In this document: one piece after another, positions 20,206-30,513 of the stretch
Layout: each line of letters starts with the position of its first letter
Position numbering within the stretch: position 1 is the stretch's first letter
NCBI GenBank assembly: GCA_021794385.1
Contig: JAJYQY010000102.1
Coordinates: forward strand, 1 to 48,845
Direction: 5' to 3'
Source: Pseudomonadota bacterium
GTDB taxonomy: Bacteria > Pseudomonadota > Gammaproteobacteria > Acidithiobacillales > Acidithiobacillaceae
DNA: 48,845 nucleotides
The notes under the pieces: model-generated
What the model was told of the DNA's origin: nothing
Databases searched by the model: none
What the model saw: the letters and a program-made list of their open reading frames with translations, nothing else
Made by a program: the position numbers and the translations under genes

Positions 20206-21939
20206 ATGACGCGCTGGGTAGAGCGGCCCGTGCCGATGATGGCTTATGCCGATTTGCAGGCGGCGGGTCTGAGTCCGTTGCTGGCGCGTCTCTATGCGGC
20301 GCGGGGCGTGGCGAGTGCTGCGGAACTGTCTCTGGAAGGTCGGGATCTGGCCCCCGCCAGTGGTCCGGCCGCTCTGCATGGCCTGGATGCGGCCGCGCGG
20401 ATCCTGGCCGACGCCCTCATGACGGGCAAAGGCATCGTCATTGTCGGCGACTATGATTGTGACGGGGCGACCGCCACCGCGCTGCTGGTGGAGGCCCTGC
20501 AGGCCTGCGGCGCGGCGCGCGTCGATTATGTGGTGCCCAATCGCTTCACCTGTGGCTATGGGCTGACCCCGGCGGTTCTGGAGCTGATACCCGCTGCGGC
20601 CGAAGTGCTGGTCACGGTGGATAATGGCATCTCCAGTTTGGAGGGGGTGCGGGAGGCCAAGGCGCGGGGTCTGCAGGTGGTCATCACGGATCATCATTTG
20701 CCCGGCGCAGAACTGCCCGCCGCCGACGCCATCGTCAACCCCAATCAGCCCGCTTGCCCCTTTCCCTGGAAGGGCAGCGCCGGGGTGGCGGTGGCCTTTT
20801 ATCTGGCGGCGGCCCTGCGCAGCGTCCTGGATGTCGAAGGCTGGTTCGCCGTCCGTCCCCGCCCCAATTTGGCGTCCCTCTGGGATCTGGTGGCCCTGGG
20901 GACGGTGGCCGACGTGGTGCCCCTGGAACGCAACAACCGCATTCTGGTGATGCAGGGCCTGCGCCGCCTCAATGCCGGACGCGGGCGCCCCGGCTTGCAG
21001 GCCTTGCTGGAGGTGGCGGGGCGGGCAACCGGGCGTTTGCAGGCCAGTGATCTGGGTTTCATCCTCGGGCCGCGCATCAATGCCGCCGGCCGTCTGGAAG
21101 ATATGGAGATCGGTATTCGCCTGCTGCTGGCGCCCGACCTGGAAAGCGCCAGACCTCTGGCGACGCAGCTCGATGAGCTCAACCGACAGCGCCGGAGCAT
21201 CGAAGACGATATGCGCAACACCGCGGAGATGCTGTTGGAGGTAGAGGCGGAACTCCTGCACAATTATGGCCTTTGCCTCTTTGAGCCCGGCTGGCATGCC
21301 GGGGTCATCGGCATCGTCGCCGGGCGCCTGCGCGAGCGTTATCATCGCCCGGTCATCGCCTTTGCGGATCTCGGGGACGGGTGGCTGCAGGGCTCCGGCC
21401 GCTCCATTCCCGCCCTGCACCTGCGCGATGCCCTGGCCCAATGCGCGACCCAGGCGCCGGGGTTGCTGGGGCGCTTCGGCGGCCATGCCATGGCGGCGGG
21501 CCTGCGCCTGCGTCGGGAGGCATTGCCGCAGTTCCAAGCGCTCTTTGAGACCGTGCTGCGGGCCCGGCTCAGCGCCGAGGACCTGGAAGAGTCCATCGCC
21601 ACGGACGGGACTTTGGGCGGTGCCGAGCTGGGGCTGGAAACGGCCCGTCTCCTGGAAGGAGCGGGGCCTTGGGGGAATCGCTTTCCCGAGCCCTTGTTCA
21701 GCGGCTCCTTTCGCGTTTGCGACTGGCGTTTGCTGAAGGGCGGGCATTTGCGCTTTACGCTGGAAACCCCCGGGGGCCAGCGGCTGGAGGCGGTGCAGTT
21801 TCATCCCCCCGCCGAGCCCAGTGGCACCTGGATCGAGGCTTTGTATATTCCGGAGATCAACCGTTATCGCGGTGAGGAACGATTGCAGCTACGCCTGCGC
21901 CAATGGCAGTGTAAAGAGGAAAACGATGCGAGAAATTAA
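20206..21939 (+). CDS. recJ: Single-stranded-DNA-specific exonuclease RecJ
   Basis: VGDYDCDGATATALL, VTVDNGISS, VITDHHLPG, GRFGGHAMAAG. Confidence 0.95.
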   Translation: MTRWVERPVPMMAYADLQAAGLSPLLARLYAARGVASAAELSLEGRDLAPASGPAALHGLDAAARILADALMTGKGIVIVGDYDCDGATATALLVEALQACGAARVDYVVPNRFTCGYGLTPAVLELIPAAAEVLVTVDNGISSLEGVREAKARGLQVVITDHHLPGAELPAADAIVNPNQPACPFPWKGSAGVAVAFYLAAALRSVLDVEGWFAVRPRPNLASLWDLVALGTVADVVPLERNNRILVMQGLRRLNAGRGRPGLQALLEVAGRATGRLQASDLGFILGPRINAAGRLEDMEIGIRLLLAPDLESARPLATQLDELNRQRRSIEDDMRNTAEMLLEVEAELLHNYGLCLFEPGWHAGVIGIVAGRLRERYHRPVIAFADLGDGWLQGSGRSIPALHLRDALAQCATQAPGLLGRFGGHAMAAGLRLRREALPQFQALFETVLRARLSAEDLEESIATDGTLGGAELGLETARLLEGAGPWGNRFPEPLFSGSFRVCDWRLLKGGHLRFTLETPGGQRLEAVQFHPPAEPSGTWIEALYIPEINRYRGEERLQLRLRQWQCKEENDARN

Positions 21940-23024
21940 CGAGATGCGCGCTCTGCGCGAAGATCTCCAGGCCCGGGTGCAGGGCCTGAGGGGGTTCCTT
22001 TGACCTCGATGAAAAGCGTGGTCGCCTGGAGGAAGTGCAACGCGAGTTGGAAGACCCCGGTATCTGGAACGATGCGGCCAAAGCGCAGGAACTCGGTCGG
22101 GAACGGGCGCGCCTGGAGGCGGTGATTACGCCGCTGGATCATCTGGCGGCCAGTCTGGGCGACGCCGGCGAGATGCTGGACCTGGCCGTGGCCGAGAGCG
22201 ATGAAGCCCTGCTGGCGGCGGTGGATGCGGATCTGGACCAGGCCCTGGCCACGGTGGAAAAGCTGGAATTCCAGCGCATGTTCGCCGGCCCCCAGGATGC
22301 CGCCAACTGCTTCGTGGACATCCAGGCCGGGGCCGGCGGTACCGAGGCCCAGGATTGGGCGGAGATGCTCCTGCGCATGTACCTGCACTGGTGCGAGGGA
22401 CATGGCTTCGGCACCGAGCTGGTGGAGGTTTCCGAGGGCGAGGTGGCGGGGATCAAGTCGGCGAGCATCCATGTGCGCGGTGACTACGCCTTTGGCTGGT
22501 TACGCTCGGAGACGGGGGTCCATCGCCTGGTGCGTAAGTCGCCCTTCGATTCGGGCAATCGGCGCCACACCAGTTTTGCCAGCGTCTTTGTGTATCCCGA
22601 GATCGACGACAGTTTCGAGGTGGAGATCAATCCGGCGGATTTGCGCGTGGACACCTATCGCGCCAGCGGTGCCGGCGGTCAGCACATCAACAAGACCGAC
22701 TCGGCGGTGCGGATCACCCATATGCCTTCGGGGATCGTGGTCGCCTGCCAGACCGATCGCTCCCAGCACAAGAACCGTGCGGAGGCCATGAACATGCTGC
22801 GCTCCAAGCTCTATGAGATGGAGATCCAGAAGCGCGATGCGGAAAAGCAGGCCTTGGAGGAGAGCAAGAGCGACATCGGCTGGGGGCATCAGATCCGCTC
22901 CTACGTCCTCGATCAGTCGCGAATCAAGGACCTGCGTACCGGCGTCGAAGTGGGGGATACGCAGAAAGTCTTGAATGGGGGCCTGGATGTCTTCATCGAG
23001 GCGGCCCTCAAGGCCGGTTTGTAA
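21926..23024 (+). CDS. prfB: Peptide chain release factor 2, programmed +1 frameshift: join(21926..22000,22002..23024)
   Basis: [25 protein letters not shown] then AGGGGG-TTC-CTT-TGA-C slippery site; downstream frame carries [20 protein letters not shown]. Confidence 0.97.
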
Positions 23025-23146
23025 CGGGCGGTGTGCAAGGATATTTTGGCATCGGGACGACGAAAAAAAACAGTAGAACAGGCGTTTTTCGCAGCGCAGA
23101 ACATTGACGGCGGGCCTTTTCCCGCTCGCCCAAGAGGAAGTGGAGC

Positions 23147-24634
23147 ATGGAGCAGGACAGCAACGATCAGATGATGGTGCGCCGCGAGAAGCAGGAGCGC
23201 TGGCGCGAGCAGGGGCAGGCCTATCCCAACGATTTTCGCCGGGATGCCCTGGCCGGCGATCTCCTCGCCCGTTATGGCGACATGGACGGGGCGGCCCTGG
23301 AGCAGGAACCCATTAGCGCCCGTCTGGCCGGACGACTCATGAGCCGGCGTCTCATGGGCAAGGCGAGCTTTGCCGATCTTCAGGATCAGGCGGGGCGCAT
23401 CCAGCTCTTCCTGGGGAAGGACCATTTGGGGGAGGCGGCTTACGGCCTCTTTCGGGAGCTGGATCTGGGCGACATTATCGGCGTCGAAGGGGAGCTCTTT
23501 CGCACCCGCGCCGGCGAACTCTCTCTGCGCGTGGGGACCCTGCGCCTCCTCAGCAAGGCACTGCGTCCCCTGCCGGAAAAATGGCATGGCCTCAGCGACC
23601 CCGAGACCCGTTTCCGCCAGCGTTATGTGGATCTCATTGTTACCGAGGCGGCTCGGCGCACCTTCCGCATTCGCGCCCAGACCGTGGCCGCCCTGCGCCA
23701 GGGTCTGGCTCAGCGCGGCTTTTTTGAGGCCGAGACGCCCATGATGCAGCCCATCCCCGGCGGGGCTACGGCGCGGCCCTTCATCACCCACCATCATGCC
23801 CTGGATATGACTCTCTATCTGCGCATCGCCCCGGAGCTCTATCTCAAGCGGCTGGTGGTGGGCGGTTTTGAGCAGGTCTTTGAGATCAACCGCAACTTTC
23901 GCAATGAAGGGATCTCCACCCGGCACAACCCGGAGTTCACCATGCTCGAATGGTACGAGGCCTATGCAGATTGCCATCGCGCCATGGACCTCACCGAAAC
24001 CCTCATCCGTAGCGCAGCCCAGACGGCCCTGGGTAGCGAGGCCATCACCTATCAGGGGCTGGAAATCGATCTCGGCCGGCCCTTCCTCCGCCTCAGTGTC
24101 GAGGAAGCGGTTCGTGCCCACAATCCGGCGCTTGCCCATGCGGATCTGCGCGATCCCCACTGCCTGGCCGAGCATCTCGCCCGCCTGGGCATGGGCTGCC
24201 ACCCCGGCTGGGGTTGGGGCAAACGCCTCATCGAGATCTTCGAAAAGACGGTGGAGGGCAAGCTGCAGCAGCCCACCTTCATCACCCATTACCCCCTGGA
24301 GGTGAGTCCTCTGGCCCGGCGCAACAACGACGATCCGGAGCTGACGGATCGCTTTGAGCTGATGATTGCCGGACGGGAGATTGCCAACGGCTTCTCGGAG
24401 CTCAACGACCCCGACGATCAGGCCGCGCGTTTCCGCGCCCAGGTGGCGGCCAAGGATGCCGGGGACGAGGAGGCGATGTTCTTTGACGCCGACTATATCC
24501 GCGCCCTGGAATACGGCATGCCCCCTACGGCCGGAGTGGGTCTGGGGATCGATCGCCTGGTCATGCTCCTGGCGGATCAGGCCAGCATCCGCGAAGTGAT
24601 CCTCTTTCCCCATCTGCGGCCGGAACAGGCATGA
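23147..24634 (+). CDS. lysS: Lysyl-tRNA synthetase class II
   Basis: [39 protein letters not shown], class II motif 3 [11 protein letters not shown]. Confidence 0.97.
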   Translation: MEQDSNDQMMVRREKQERWREQGQAYPNDFRRDALAGDLLARYGDMDGAALEQEPISARLAGRLMSRRLMGKASFADLQDQAGRIQLFLGKDHLGEAAYGLFRELDLGDIIGVEGELFRTRAGELSLRVGTLRLLSKALRPLPEKWHGLSDPETRFRQRYVDLIVTEAARRTFRIRAQTVAALRQGLAQRGFFEAETPMMQPIPGGATARPFITHHHALDMTLYLRIAPELYLKRLVVGGFEQVFEINRNFRNEGISTRHNPEFTMLEWYEAYADCHRAMDLTETLIRSAAQTALGSEAITYQGLEIDLGRPFLRLSVEEAVRAHNPALAHADLRDPHCLAEHLARLGMGCHPGWGWGKRLIEIFEKTVEGKLQQPTFITHYPLEVSPLARRNNDDPELTDRFELMIAGREIANGFSELNDPDDQAARFRAQVAAKDAGDEEAMFFDADYIRALEYGMPPTAGVGLGIDRLVMLLADQASIREVILFPHLRPEQA

Positions 24635-25872
24635 GGCCCTACGAGCTGTGGATCGGCCTGCGCTACACCCGCGCCAAGCGGCGCAATCATTTCATTTCCT
24701 TCATCACGGGTACGGCCATCATGGGGATGGTCATCGGCGTCGCCGCCCTCATCGCCGTCATGGCGGTGATGAACGGTTTCGACCATACCCTGCGCTCACG
24801 GATCCTGGCGGTAACCTCCGATGTCATCGTCCAGGGTAACGGCATGCCTGTTCTCGACTGGCCCGCGGCGGAGCAGAGGCTCGCCGCCCTGCCGGGGGTG
24901 ACGGGCGTCGCCCCTTATGTGCAGGCCCAGTCCATGCTCTCCAACGGCAGTCTGGTGAGCGGGGCGGTGGTGGAGGGAATCGATCCGACCCTGGAGAACG
25001 GGGTCAATCGCCTTGATCACGACATGAAGGCCGGTTCGCTGGCGGCCCTAAAGACCCCATGGAGCATCGTGCTGGGGAGTTCTTTGGCACGGGATCTGGG
25101 CGTGGGCGTGGGCGACAAGATCACCCTCATTTCTCCCCAGGGCGGCGTCACGCCCCTGGGCGTCACTCCGCGCCTGCGCCAGTTTACCGTGGTCGGCCTC
25201 TTTTCCGTGGGCATTTATGCCTATGACAGCGGGCTGGCCTACATCAATCTGGGCGATGCCCAACGCCTCTATGGGATGGGCAAGGGCGTAACCGGGCTGC
25301 GCCTCAAGATCAAAGACCCCTTCGCCGCCCCGCAGTTCGCCAGCACCCTGCAAAAGCAGATCGGACCGGCCTTTTATGTACAGGACTGGACGCAGACCCA
25401 CGAAAACTTCTTCAAGGCCCTGAAGATGGAAAAGCTGGTGATGTTCGTCATCCTCTCCCTCATCGTCGCCGTGGCCGCCTTCAATATCGTGGCAACCCTG
25501 GTGATGGTGGTCACGGACAAGGAGACCGATATTGCCATTTTACGCACCATTGGCGTTTCACCGCGCAGTATCACCGCCATTTTCATGATCCAGGGAGCGG
25601 TTATCGGGCTCTTTGGGACCCTCCTGGGGGTCATCGGCGGCGTGCTCCTGGCCCTCAATATCCCCACCCTGGTACCGGCCATCGAACAGCTCTTTCACGT
25701 GCAGTTCCTGTCGCCGGAGGTCTACTCCATCAGCCAGTTGCCGTCCCGCCTGGAGCCCATGGATGTGGTCCATGTGGCCATTGCGGCCCTGGTAATGAGC
25801 TGGGTGGCCACCATCTATCCGTCATGGCGCGCTTCGCGGATCGACCCTGCCGAGGCCCTGCGCTATGAGTGA
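24631..25872 (+). CDS. lolC: Lipoprotein-releasing ABC transporter permease
   Basis: [41 protein letters not shown], LolC/E family. Confidence 0.93.
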   Translation: MRPYELWIGLRYTRAKRRNHFISFITGTAIMGMVIGVAALIAVMAVMNGFDHTLRSRILAVTSDVIVQGNGMPVLDWPAAEQRLAALPGVTGVAPYVQAQSMLSNGSLVSGAVVEGIDPTLENGVNRLDHDMKAGSLAALKTPWSIVLGSSLARDLGVGVGDKITLISPQGGVTPLGVTPRLRQFTVVGLFSVGIYAYDSGLAYINLGDAQRLYGMGKGVTGLRLKIKDPFAAPQFASTLQKQIGPAFYVQDWTQTHENFFKALKMEKLVMFVILSLIVAVAAFNIVATLVMVVTDKETDIAILRTIGVSPRSITAIFMIQGAVIGLFGTLLGVIGGVLLALNIPTLVPAIEQLFHVQFLSPEVYSISQLPSRLEPMDVVHVAIAALVMSWVATIYPSWRASRIDPAEALRYE

Positions 25873-26593
25873 AGCAAGGCAGACGACGACCGCACCGGTA
25901 TTGCAGGTGGAGCACCTGCGCCAAGTCTTCGCCGTGGGGCGGGAGCGCCTGGAAGTGCTCCGCGACATCCGCCTGGAGGTGGCCGCCGGCGAGCGCCTGG
26001 CTATCATCGGCGCCTCGGGGCAGGGCAAGAGCACCCTGATGCAGGTGATGGGGGGGCTGGAAAAGCCCACCGCGGGTCGCGTCCGTATCCAGGGCCAGGA
26101 TGTCTATGCCCTCAACGAGCGCCGGCGCGGGCAATTGCGCAATCGCTCCGTGGGCTTCGTCTATCAACTGCACCGCCTCTTGCCGGAATTCACCGCCCTG
26201 GACAATGTCCTGCTGCCCCTGCTGGTGCGGCGCGAGCGTCGTGCGGTGGTCGAGCCCTGGGGGCGGGAGCTTCTGGGCCGCGTGGGGCTGGGTCAACGTC
26301 TCCAGCACAAGCCGGGAATGCTCTCGGGCGGCGAACGTCAACGCGTGGCTTTGGCCCGGGCCCTGGTCACTCGCCCGGCCCTGCTCCTGGCCGATGAGCC
26401 TACGGGCAATCTCGACAGCGATTCCGCCGAGGTGGTGCATGCGCTGATGCTGGAATTGAACCGTGAGCTGGGCACCGCCCTGGTCATCGTCACGCACGAA
26501 CCCAGCCTGGCCGCCCGCATGGCGCGGGTCTTGCGCCTGCACGACGGCGCCTTGCATCCGGTAGTGCTGCCGGCCGCTAACCCGTTGCCGTAG
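25865..26593 (+). CDS. lolD: Lipoprotein-releasing ABC transporter ATP-binding protein
   Basis: GASGQGKSTLMQVMGGLEKPT Walker A, LSGGERQRVALARAL signature, LLADEPTGNLD Walker B. Confidence 0.95.
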   Translation: MSEARQTTTAPVLQVEHLRQVFAVGRERLEVLRDIRLEVAAGERLAIIGASGQGKSTLMQVMGGLEKPTAGRVRIQGQDVYALNERRRGQLRNRSVGFVYQLHRLLPEFTALDNVLLPLLVRRERRAVVEPWGRELLGRVGLGQRLQHKPGMLSGGERQRVALARALVTRPALLLADEPTGNLDSDSAEVVHALMLELNRELGTALVIVTHEPSLAARMARVLRLHDGALHPVVLPAANPLP

Positions 26594-26633
26594 GATGGTC
26601 TGGGGATGGCGGACGTTTTTCGCCGTGTCACTG

Positions 26634-27221
26634 CTATTCAGACCGCGGCCTATGGGTCGGATGGTGATGGCGTTGCCACAGCCGCCAGTAGACCCAGAGA
26701 CGCCAACTCCAGAGAGTGCCCCAGTAGGCAATGATGGCCAAGGCTCCGCCGAACAAAAGACTGCCAAGCCAGGTGATGAGATAGGCGTGCCACAGCCGAT
26801 CACCCATGGCCGCCATACCGATCTGACCATAAAAGAGACGGTGGATGTCGATATAGTGAATGGTGATGGGCGGGGCAAGGCCGATCTGGTCCAATAGCCA
26901 GAAGCCGAAACGATAGCTGGCATAAAAATAGGGGACGATGGTCAGGGGACCCGTCACCACAAAGGGCATGATCACCGCGATGGGGATATAGGCCCGCCGC
27001 CACAGGCCGATGAGCAGGATGCTGAGGACGTGGCCAAAAAAGGGCAGGCTGCCGATGAAGGTGCCAATGGCCATGCCGCGGGCAAAATTGTGCCGATGCG
27101 GATGCCAGAAGACCGGGCGCGCCAGATAATGGGTGAAACGACCCAGGGGCCTTTTGTGGAGGATTTCCTCCCGCGTAGGGAGACGGCAGAATGAAGGCAA
27201 GCGCAAAGCGGGTAATCCCAT
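26634..27221 (-). CDS. DUF2062 domain-containing membrane protein
   Basis: PVFWHPHRHNFARGMAIGTFIGSLPFFGHVLSILLIGLWRR...; start inferred at ATG 27221. Confidence 0.75.
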   Translation of the reverse strand: MGLPALRLPSFCRLPTREEILHKRPLGRFTHYLARPVFWHPHRHNFARGMAIGTFIGSLPFFGHVLSILLIGLWRRAYIPIAVIMPFVVTGPLTIVPYFYASYRFGFWLLDQIGLAPPITIHYIDIHRLFYGQIGMAAMGDRLWHAYLITWLGSLLFGGALAIIAYWGTLWSWRLWVYWRLWQRHHHPTHRPRSE

Positions 27222-29409
27222 GCGGTCAGTGGCCCCTAGTGTAGCCAAGGGGGCGGGCCAGGCCAAATCCTGGCCCGCCTTTCTGTCATTCGCCCTTGCC
27301 GCGGGGCTGGGGCTGGGGGTATTCCAGTTTTTCAGCTACCTGCCGCCTCTCTGGATCCCCCTGCTCTGCGCTCTGTTGGCGGCAGTCCTGGCCTGGCGCT
27401 GGCGCTGGTGGAGCCTGCCGGCAGTCGCCGCCCTGGCTTTTGCCTGGGGAATCTGGCAGGCGGAACAGCGTTTGCAGGTCAACTGGCCGGCACCGCAGAC
27501 GGAGCCGGTGACCCTGGTGGGAGAAATCGTTTCCCCGCCGCAACTGCTCGGGCGGGAAACTCATTTTCTCGTTGCCCCCCGCTGGCTCGTCGAAGCTGGC
27601 CGTAAACGCCCCTTTCCGGCCCTGATAGACCTCCACGGCCATCTGCCCGAGGAGCCGCAAAGCGGTCAGATCTGGCAGTTCAACGCCCATCTGCAGCCCG
27701 CCTCCGCCTTGCCGGCATCGCCCTTTGGCGATGCCGCCCGCCAGCGCTTCTGGGACAATATCCGCGCGACCGGCAGCATTCACCATGCCCAGCGCCATAG
27801 CGACCCCCTCTGGAACCCGTTGCGGCAGATCGAGTCCTGGCGTCAGTCGGTGTTTGCCGCCAGCAATGCCATCCTGCCGCGGGCGGAGGCGGGCTTGGTG
27901 CAGGCCTTGAGTGTGGGCATGGGCGGGCAGATCCCGGCAACCGTCTGGGCGGCCTTCCGTGATACCGGCACTGCCCATCTCCTGGTGATTTCCGGTTCCC
28001 ATGTGGCCGTCGTCGCCGGCCTGGTCTTCTGGTTGACGCAATGGCTGTGGCGGCGGCTGCCGTGGCTGGTGAACCGCTATCCCGCCCTGCTGGCGGCGAG
28101 CGTGGCCAGTATCCCGGCGGCTTGGGCCTATGCCCTCTTTGCGGGCTTTGCCCTGCCCGCCGAGCGCGCCGCCCTGATGATTACGGCGGCGGCGCTCGCA
28201 CGTTGCATGGGGCGGCGCAGTGATACCTGGAGCGGCCTGGCGCTGGCGGCCTTGTGGATCTGTCTGGAAAATCCCGGGGCTATCCGCGAGATCAGCTTCT
28301 GGCTGTCCTTCGGCGCCGTGGCAGTGCTGGTCCTGGTGGCCTTTGTGGACCATGAGCAACCCTGGTGGCGCCGCCTGATGACGACGCAATGGGCCGTTTC
28401 CATCGCCCTTCTGCCCTTGCTGGCGGGGTTCTTTGGGCAACTCCCCCTCGTTTCGCCCCTGGCCAACCTGTTGGTCATCCCCCTGGTCGAACTCTTTGCC
28501 GTGCCGACGGCGCTCTTGGGCGCGTTGGCTGCCCTGCTTGGTGGCGACGGGCTGGCGCGGCTCTGTTTTCACCTCGTGGTGGTGAGCATGCACGGCGTGG
28601 TGATGCTGTTGGAAGCCCTCCTACGCTTGCCCTATGCCACCGTCGTCACCGGCCGCCCCGGCCTCTGGGCCCTCCTGGCGGCCGGCCTCGGGCTGGCCCT
28701 GTTCTTCTTGCCGCGGGCCTGGCCGGGGCGCTGGCTGGGTGTCGTAGGATTGTTGCCGCTGCTGCTGCCGGTACCCATTTCTTCGGCGCTGGATGTGGAA
28801 CTGTTGCCAGCGGGGGAGGGGATGCTCCTGTTCTGGCGGCAACAGGGCCACAGCGGCATCTTCACGGCCAACCTCTGGCGCAAGGGAGAGGCACGGGAGG
28901 CGGCGCTGTGGTTGCAGGCCAGCACCCAGCGTCGTGGCGTGACGTCCATAGAAAGTTGGGTGCGCAGCGACAGCTCGGCGCCCGAGCCGCTCCCGCGCGT
29001 GCAGCGGCAATGGTGGCCCCGGGGGGGCCGAGCCTATCCGGGTGGGCCGCTACCGTCTCTGGCCTGTGTTGCGGGTGGGCCGGCGCCCCCTGGCGGGTCC
29101 TTCCTGGCCGCCAAGTTGCCCCAATCCTGTGTTTTGCTGTTGGGCGATGCCCGCGGCCCCTTGCTGGCGGGCGACCTCGACGGCACGGCCATAGCCGCCT
29201 TGCGTCAGCGTTACGGAGCGCAGTTGGCCACGCGCTCGGCCCTTTTTGTGCCGGCCTCCCTGACTCTCGAAGAGCGCCGCCAACTGCAGTCGAGTGCGCC
29301 TTCGGCAACCCTGATCGTCGCCACTACCGCTCCGGGACTTCGCTCCTGGCGCTGGCTGGGCGATCGTCTACAAGGGCCGGGGTCCGTTGCCAGGGCCTAC
29401 TGGCAGTGA
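27220..29409 (+). CDS. comEC: DNA internalization-related competence protein ComEC/Rec2-like
   Basis: N-terminal domain and competence domain GMGGQIPATVWAAFRDTGTAHLLVISGSHVAVVAGL; C-terminal MBL-like region degenerate. Confidence 0.9.
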   Translation: MRSVAPSVAKGAGQAKSWPAFLSFALAAGLGLGVFQFFSYLPPLWIPLLCALLAAVLAWRWRWWSLPAVAALAFAWGIWQAEQRLQVNWPAPQTEPVTLVGEIVSPPQLLGRETHFLVAPRWLVEAGRKRPFPALIDLHGHLPEEPQSGQIWQFNAHLQPASALPASPFGDAARQRFWDNIRATGSIHHAQRHSDPLWNPLRQIESWRQSVFAASNAILPRAEAGLVQALSVGMGGQIPATVWAAFRDTGTAHLLVISGSHVAVVAGLVFWLTQWLWRRLPWLVNRYPALLAASVASIPAAWAYALFAGFALPAERAALMITAAALARCMGRRSDTWSGLALAALWICLENPGAIREISFWLSFGAVAVLVLVAFVDHEQPWWRRLMTTQWAVSIALLPLLAGFFGQLPLVSPLANLLVIPLVELFAVPTALLGALAALLGGDGLARLCFHLVVVSMHGVVMLLEALLRLPYATVVTGRPGLWALLAAGLGLALFFLPRAWPGRWLGVVGLLPLLLPVPISSALDVELLPAGEGMLLFWRQQGHSGIFTANLWRKGEAREAALWLQASTQRRGVTSIESWVRSDSSAPEPLPRVQRQWWPRGGRAYPGGPLPSLACVAGGPAPPGGSFLAAKLPQSCVLLLGDARGPLLAGDLDGTAIAALRQRYGAQLATRSALFVPASLTLEERRQLQSSAPSATLIVATTAPGLRSWRWLGDRLQGPGSVARAYWQ

Positions 29410-29500
29410 ACCTGGAAACTGCCGAACTCAGGATGAAGGATAGGCGGTATTCCGCTTTTCCTATGTTATATTGCAACTCGCGCGCAGATAGGAGGTCACC

Positions 29501-30109
29501 GTGCTGCAACTCTTCCAATTGGGCGGCTGGGTCTTGCCCATCATTCTCTTTGCCGCGGTGCTGGCCTTGGCTATCATCGGCAATCGCTTCTGGGTGCTGC
29601 GGCGCTCGCGCATCGCCCCGCCGACGCTGGCGGCCCAAGTCACCAATCTCGTCGAGGTGGGCAAGGTGCAGCAGGCGGTCAAGCTGCTCTACGAAAACGA
29701 TACCCCGTTGGCGCGCCTGATGCTGGCGGCCCTGCAACAGGCCGGGCAGCCGCGCGATGTCATCAAGGAAGTGGTCGAAGAAACGGGTCGTCACGAAGTG
29801 GCTCACCTCGACCGTTATCTGAATTTCCTTGGCAGCATCGCCGGCGTATCGCCGCTGCTGGGCCTGCTGGGTACGGTCTTTGGCATCATGTCGGCCTTTT
29901 CCGCCATCGGCTCGGTGGGAGTGGGCGATCCCAAGGCTCTGGCCAGCGGCATTGCCGAGGCCCTGATCACCACCGCCAGCGGTCTCATCGTCGCCATCCC
30001 CAGTCTGATCATGTACCGCTACTTGCGTGGGCGCGTCGATGGCCTGGTCCTGGAGATGGAGCGTGAGGCTCTGAAAGTCGTGAACCTGCTGGCGGGAGGC
30101 CAAGAATGA
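29501..30109 (+). CDS. exbB: MotA/TolQ/ExbB proton channel family protein
   Basis: LNFLGSIAGVSPLLGLLGTVFGIMSAFSAI...ALITTASGLIVAIPSLIMY; GGAGG RBS before GTG. Confidence 0.93.
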   Translation: MLQLFQLGGWVLPIILFAAVLALAIIGNRFWVLRRSRIAPPTLAAQVTNLVEVGKVQQAVKLLYENDTPLARLMLAALQQAGQPRDVIKEVVEETGRHEVAHLDRYLNFLGSIAGVSPLLGLLGTVFGIMSAFSAIGSVGVGDPKALASGIAEALITTASGLIVAIPSLIMYRYLRGRVDGLVLEMEREALKVVNLLAGGQE

Positions 30110-30510
30110 ACCTGCGCCGTCGCGGCATGGAGGAACCGGAGATCAATGTCATTTCCATGGTGGACATCGTTCTCGTGCTGCTGCTCTTTTTCATGGTGAC
30201 GACGAGCTTCGTGCATCAGTCGCACCTGTCCATGCAACTGCCCAAGGCTGACCAGGCCCCGGCCGGTGAGCCCAAAACCCCCATTACCATTGACCTCAAT
30301 GCCGCAGGCCAAGTCTCCATCGGCGGGCAGGCCATCCCCATGGGCGATCTGGCGGCGCGGCTCAAGGCCTTGGCGGCCCATGATCCCGAGCGCGTGATCG
30401 TGTTGCGGGCCGACAAGAATGCGACCCAGCAATATGTCATCGATGTGCTGGATGCTGCCCAGGCGGCGGGTCTTAACCGGATCAGCTTCGCCACCCTCAG
30501 CAGCCATTAG
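30106..30510 (+). CDS. exbD: Biopolymer transport protein ExbD/TolR family
   Basis: PEINVISMVDIVLVLLLFFMVTTSF. Confidence 0.93.
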   Translation: MNLRRRGMEEPEINVISMVDIVLVLLLFFMVTTSFVHQSHLSMQLPKADQAPAGEPKTPITIDLNAAGQVSIGGQAIPMGDLAARLKALAAHDPERVIVLRADKNATQQYVIDVLDAAQAAGLNRISFATLSSH

Positions 30511-30513
30511 CCC

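Noticed and set aside
20003-20209. Similar short peptides (LPRLRPEPLLFLAKSRARQANCLSPQGEFSPASGMSRRTTG...) predicted from all three repeat copies
   Set aside because: Similarity follows from nucleotide identity of the repeat core. The frame has no RBS, the copies are in different gene contexts, and the sequence is better explained as structured repeat DNA/RNA.
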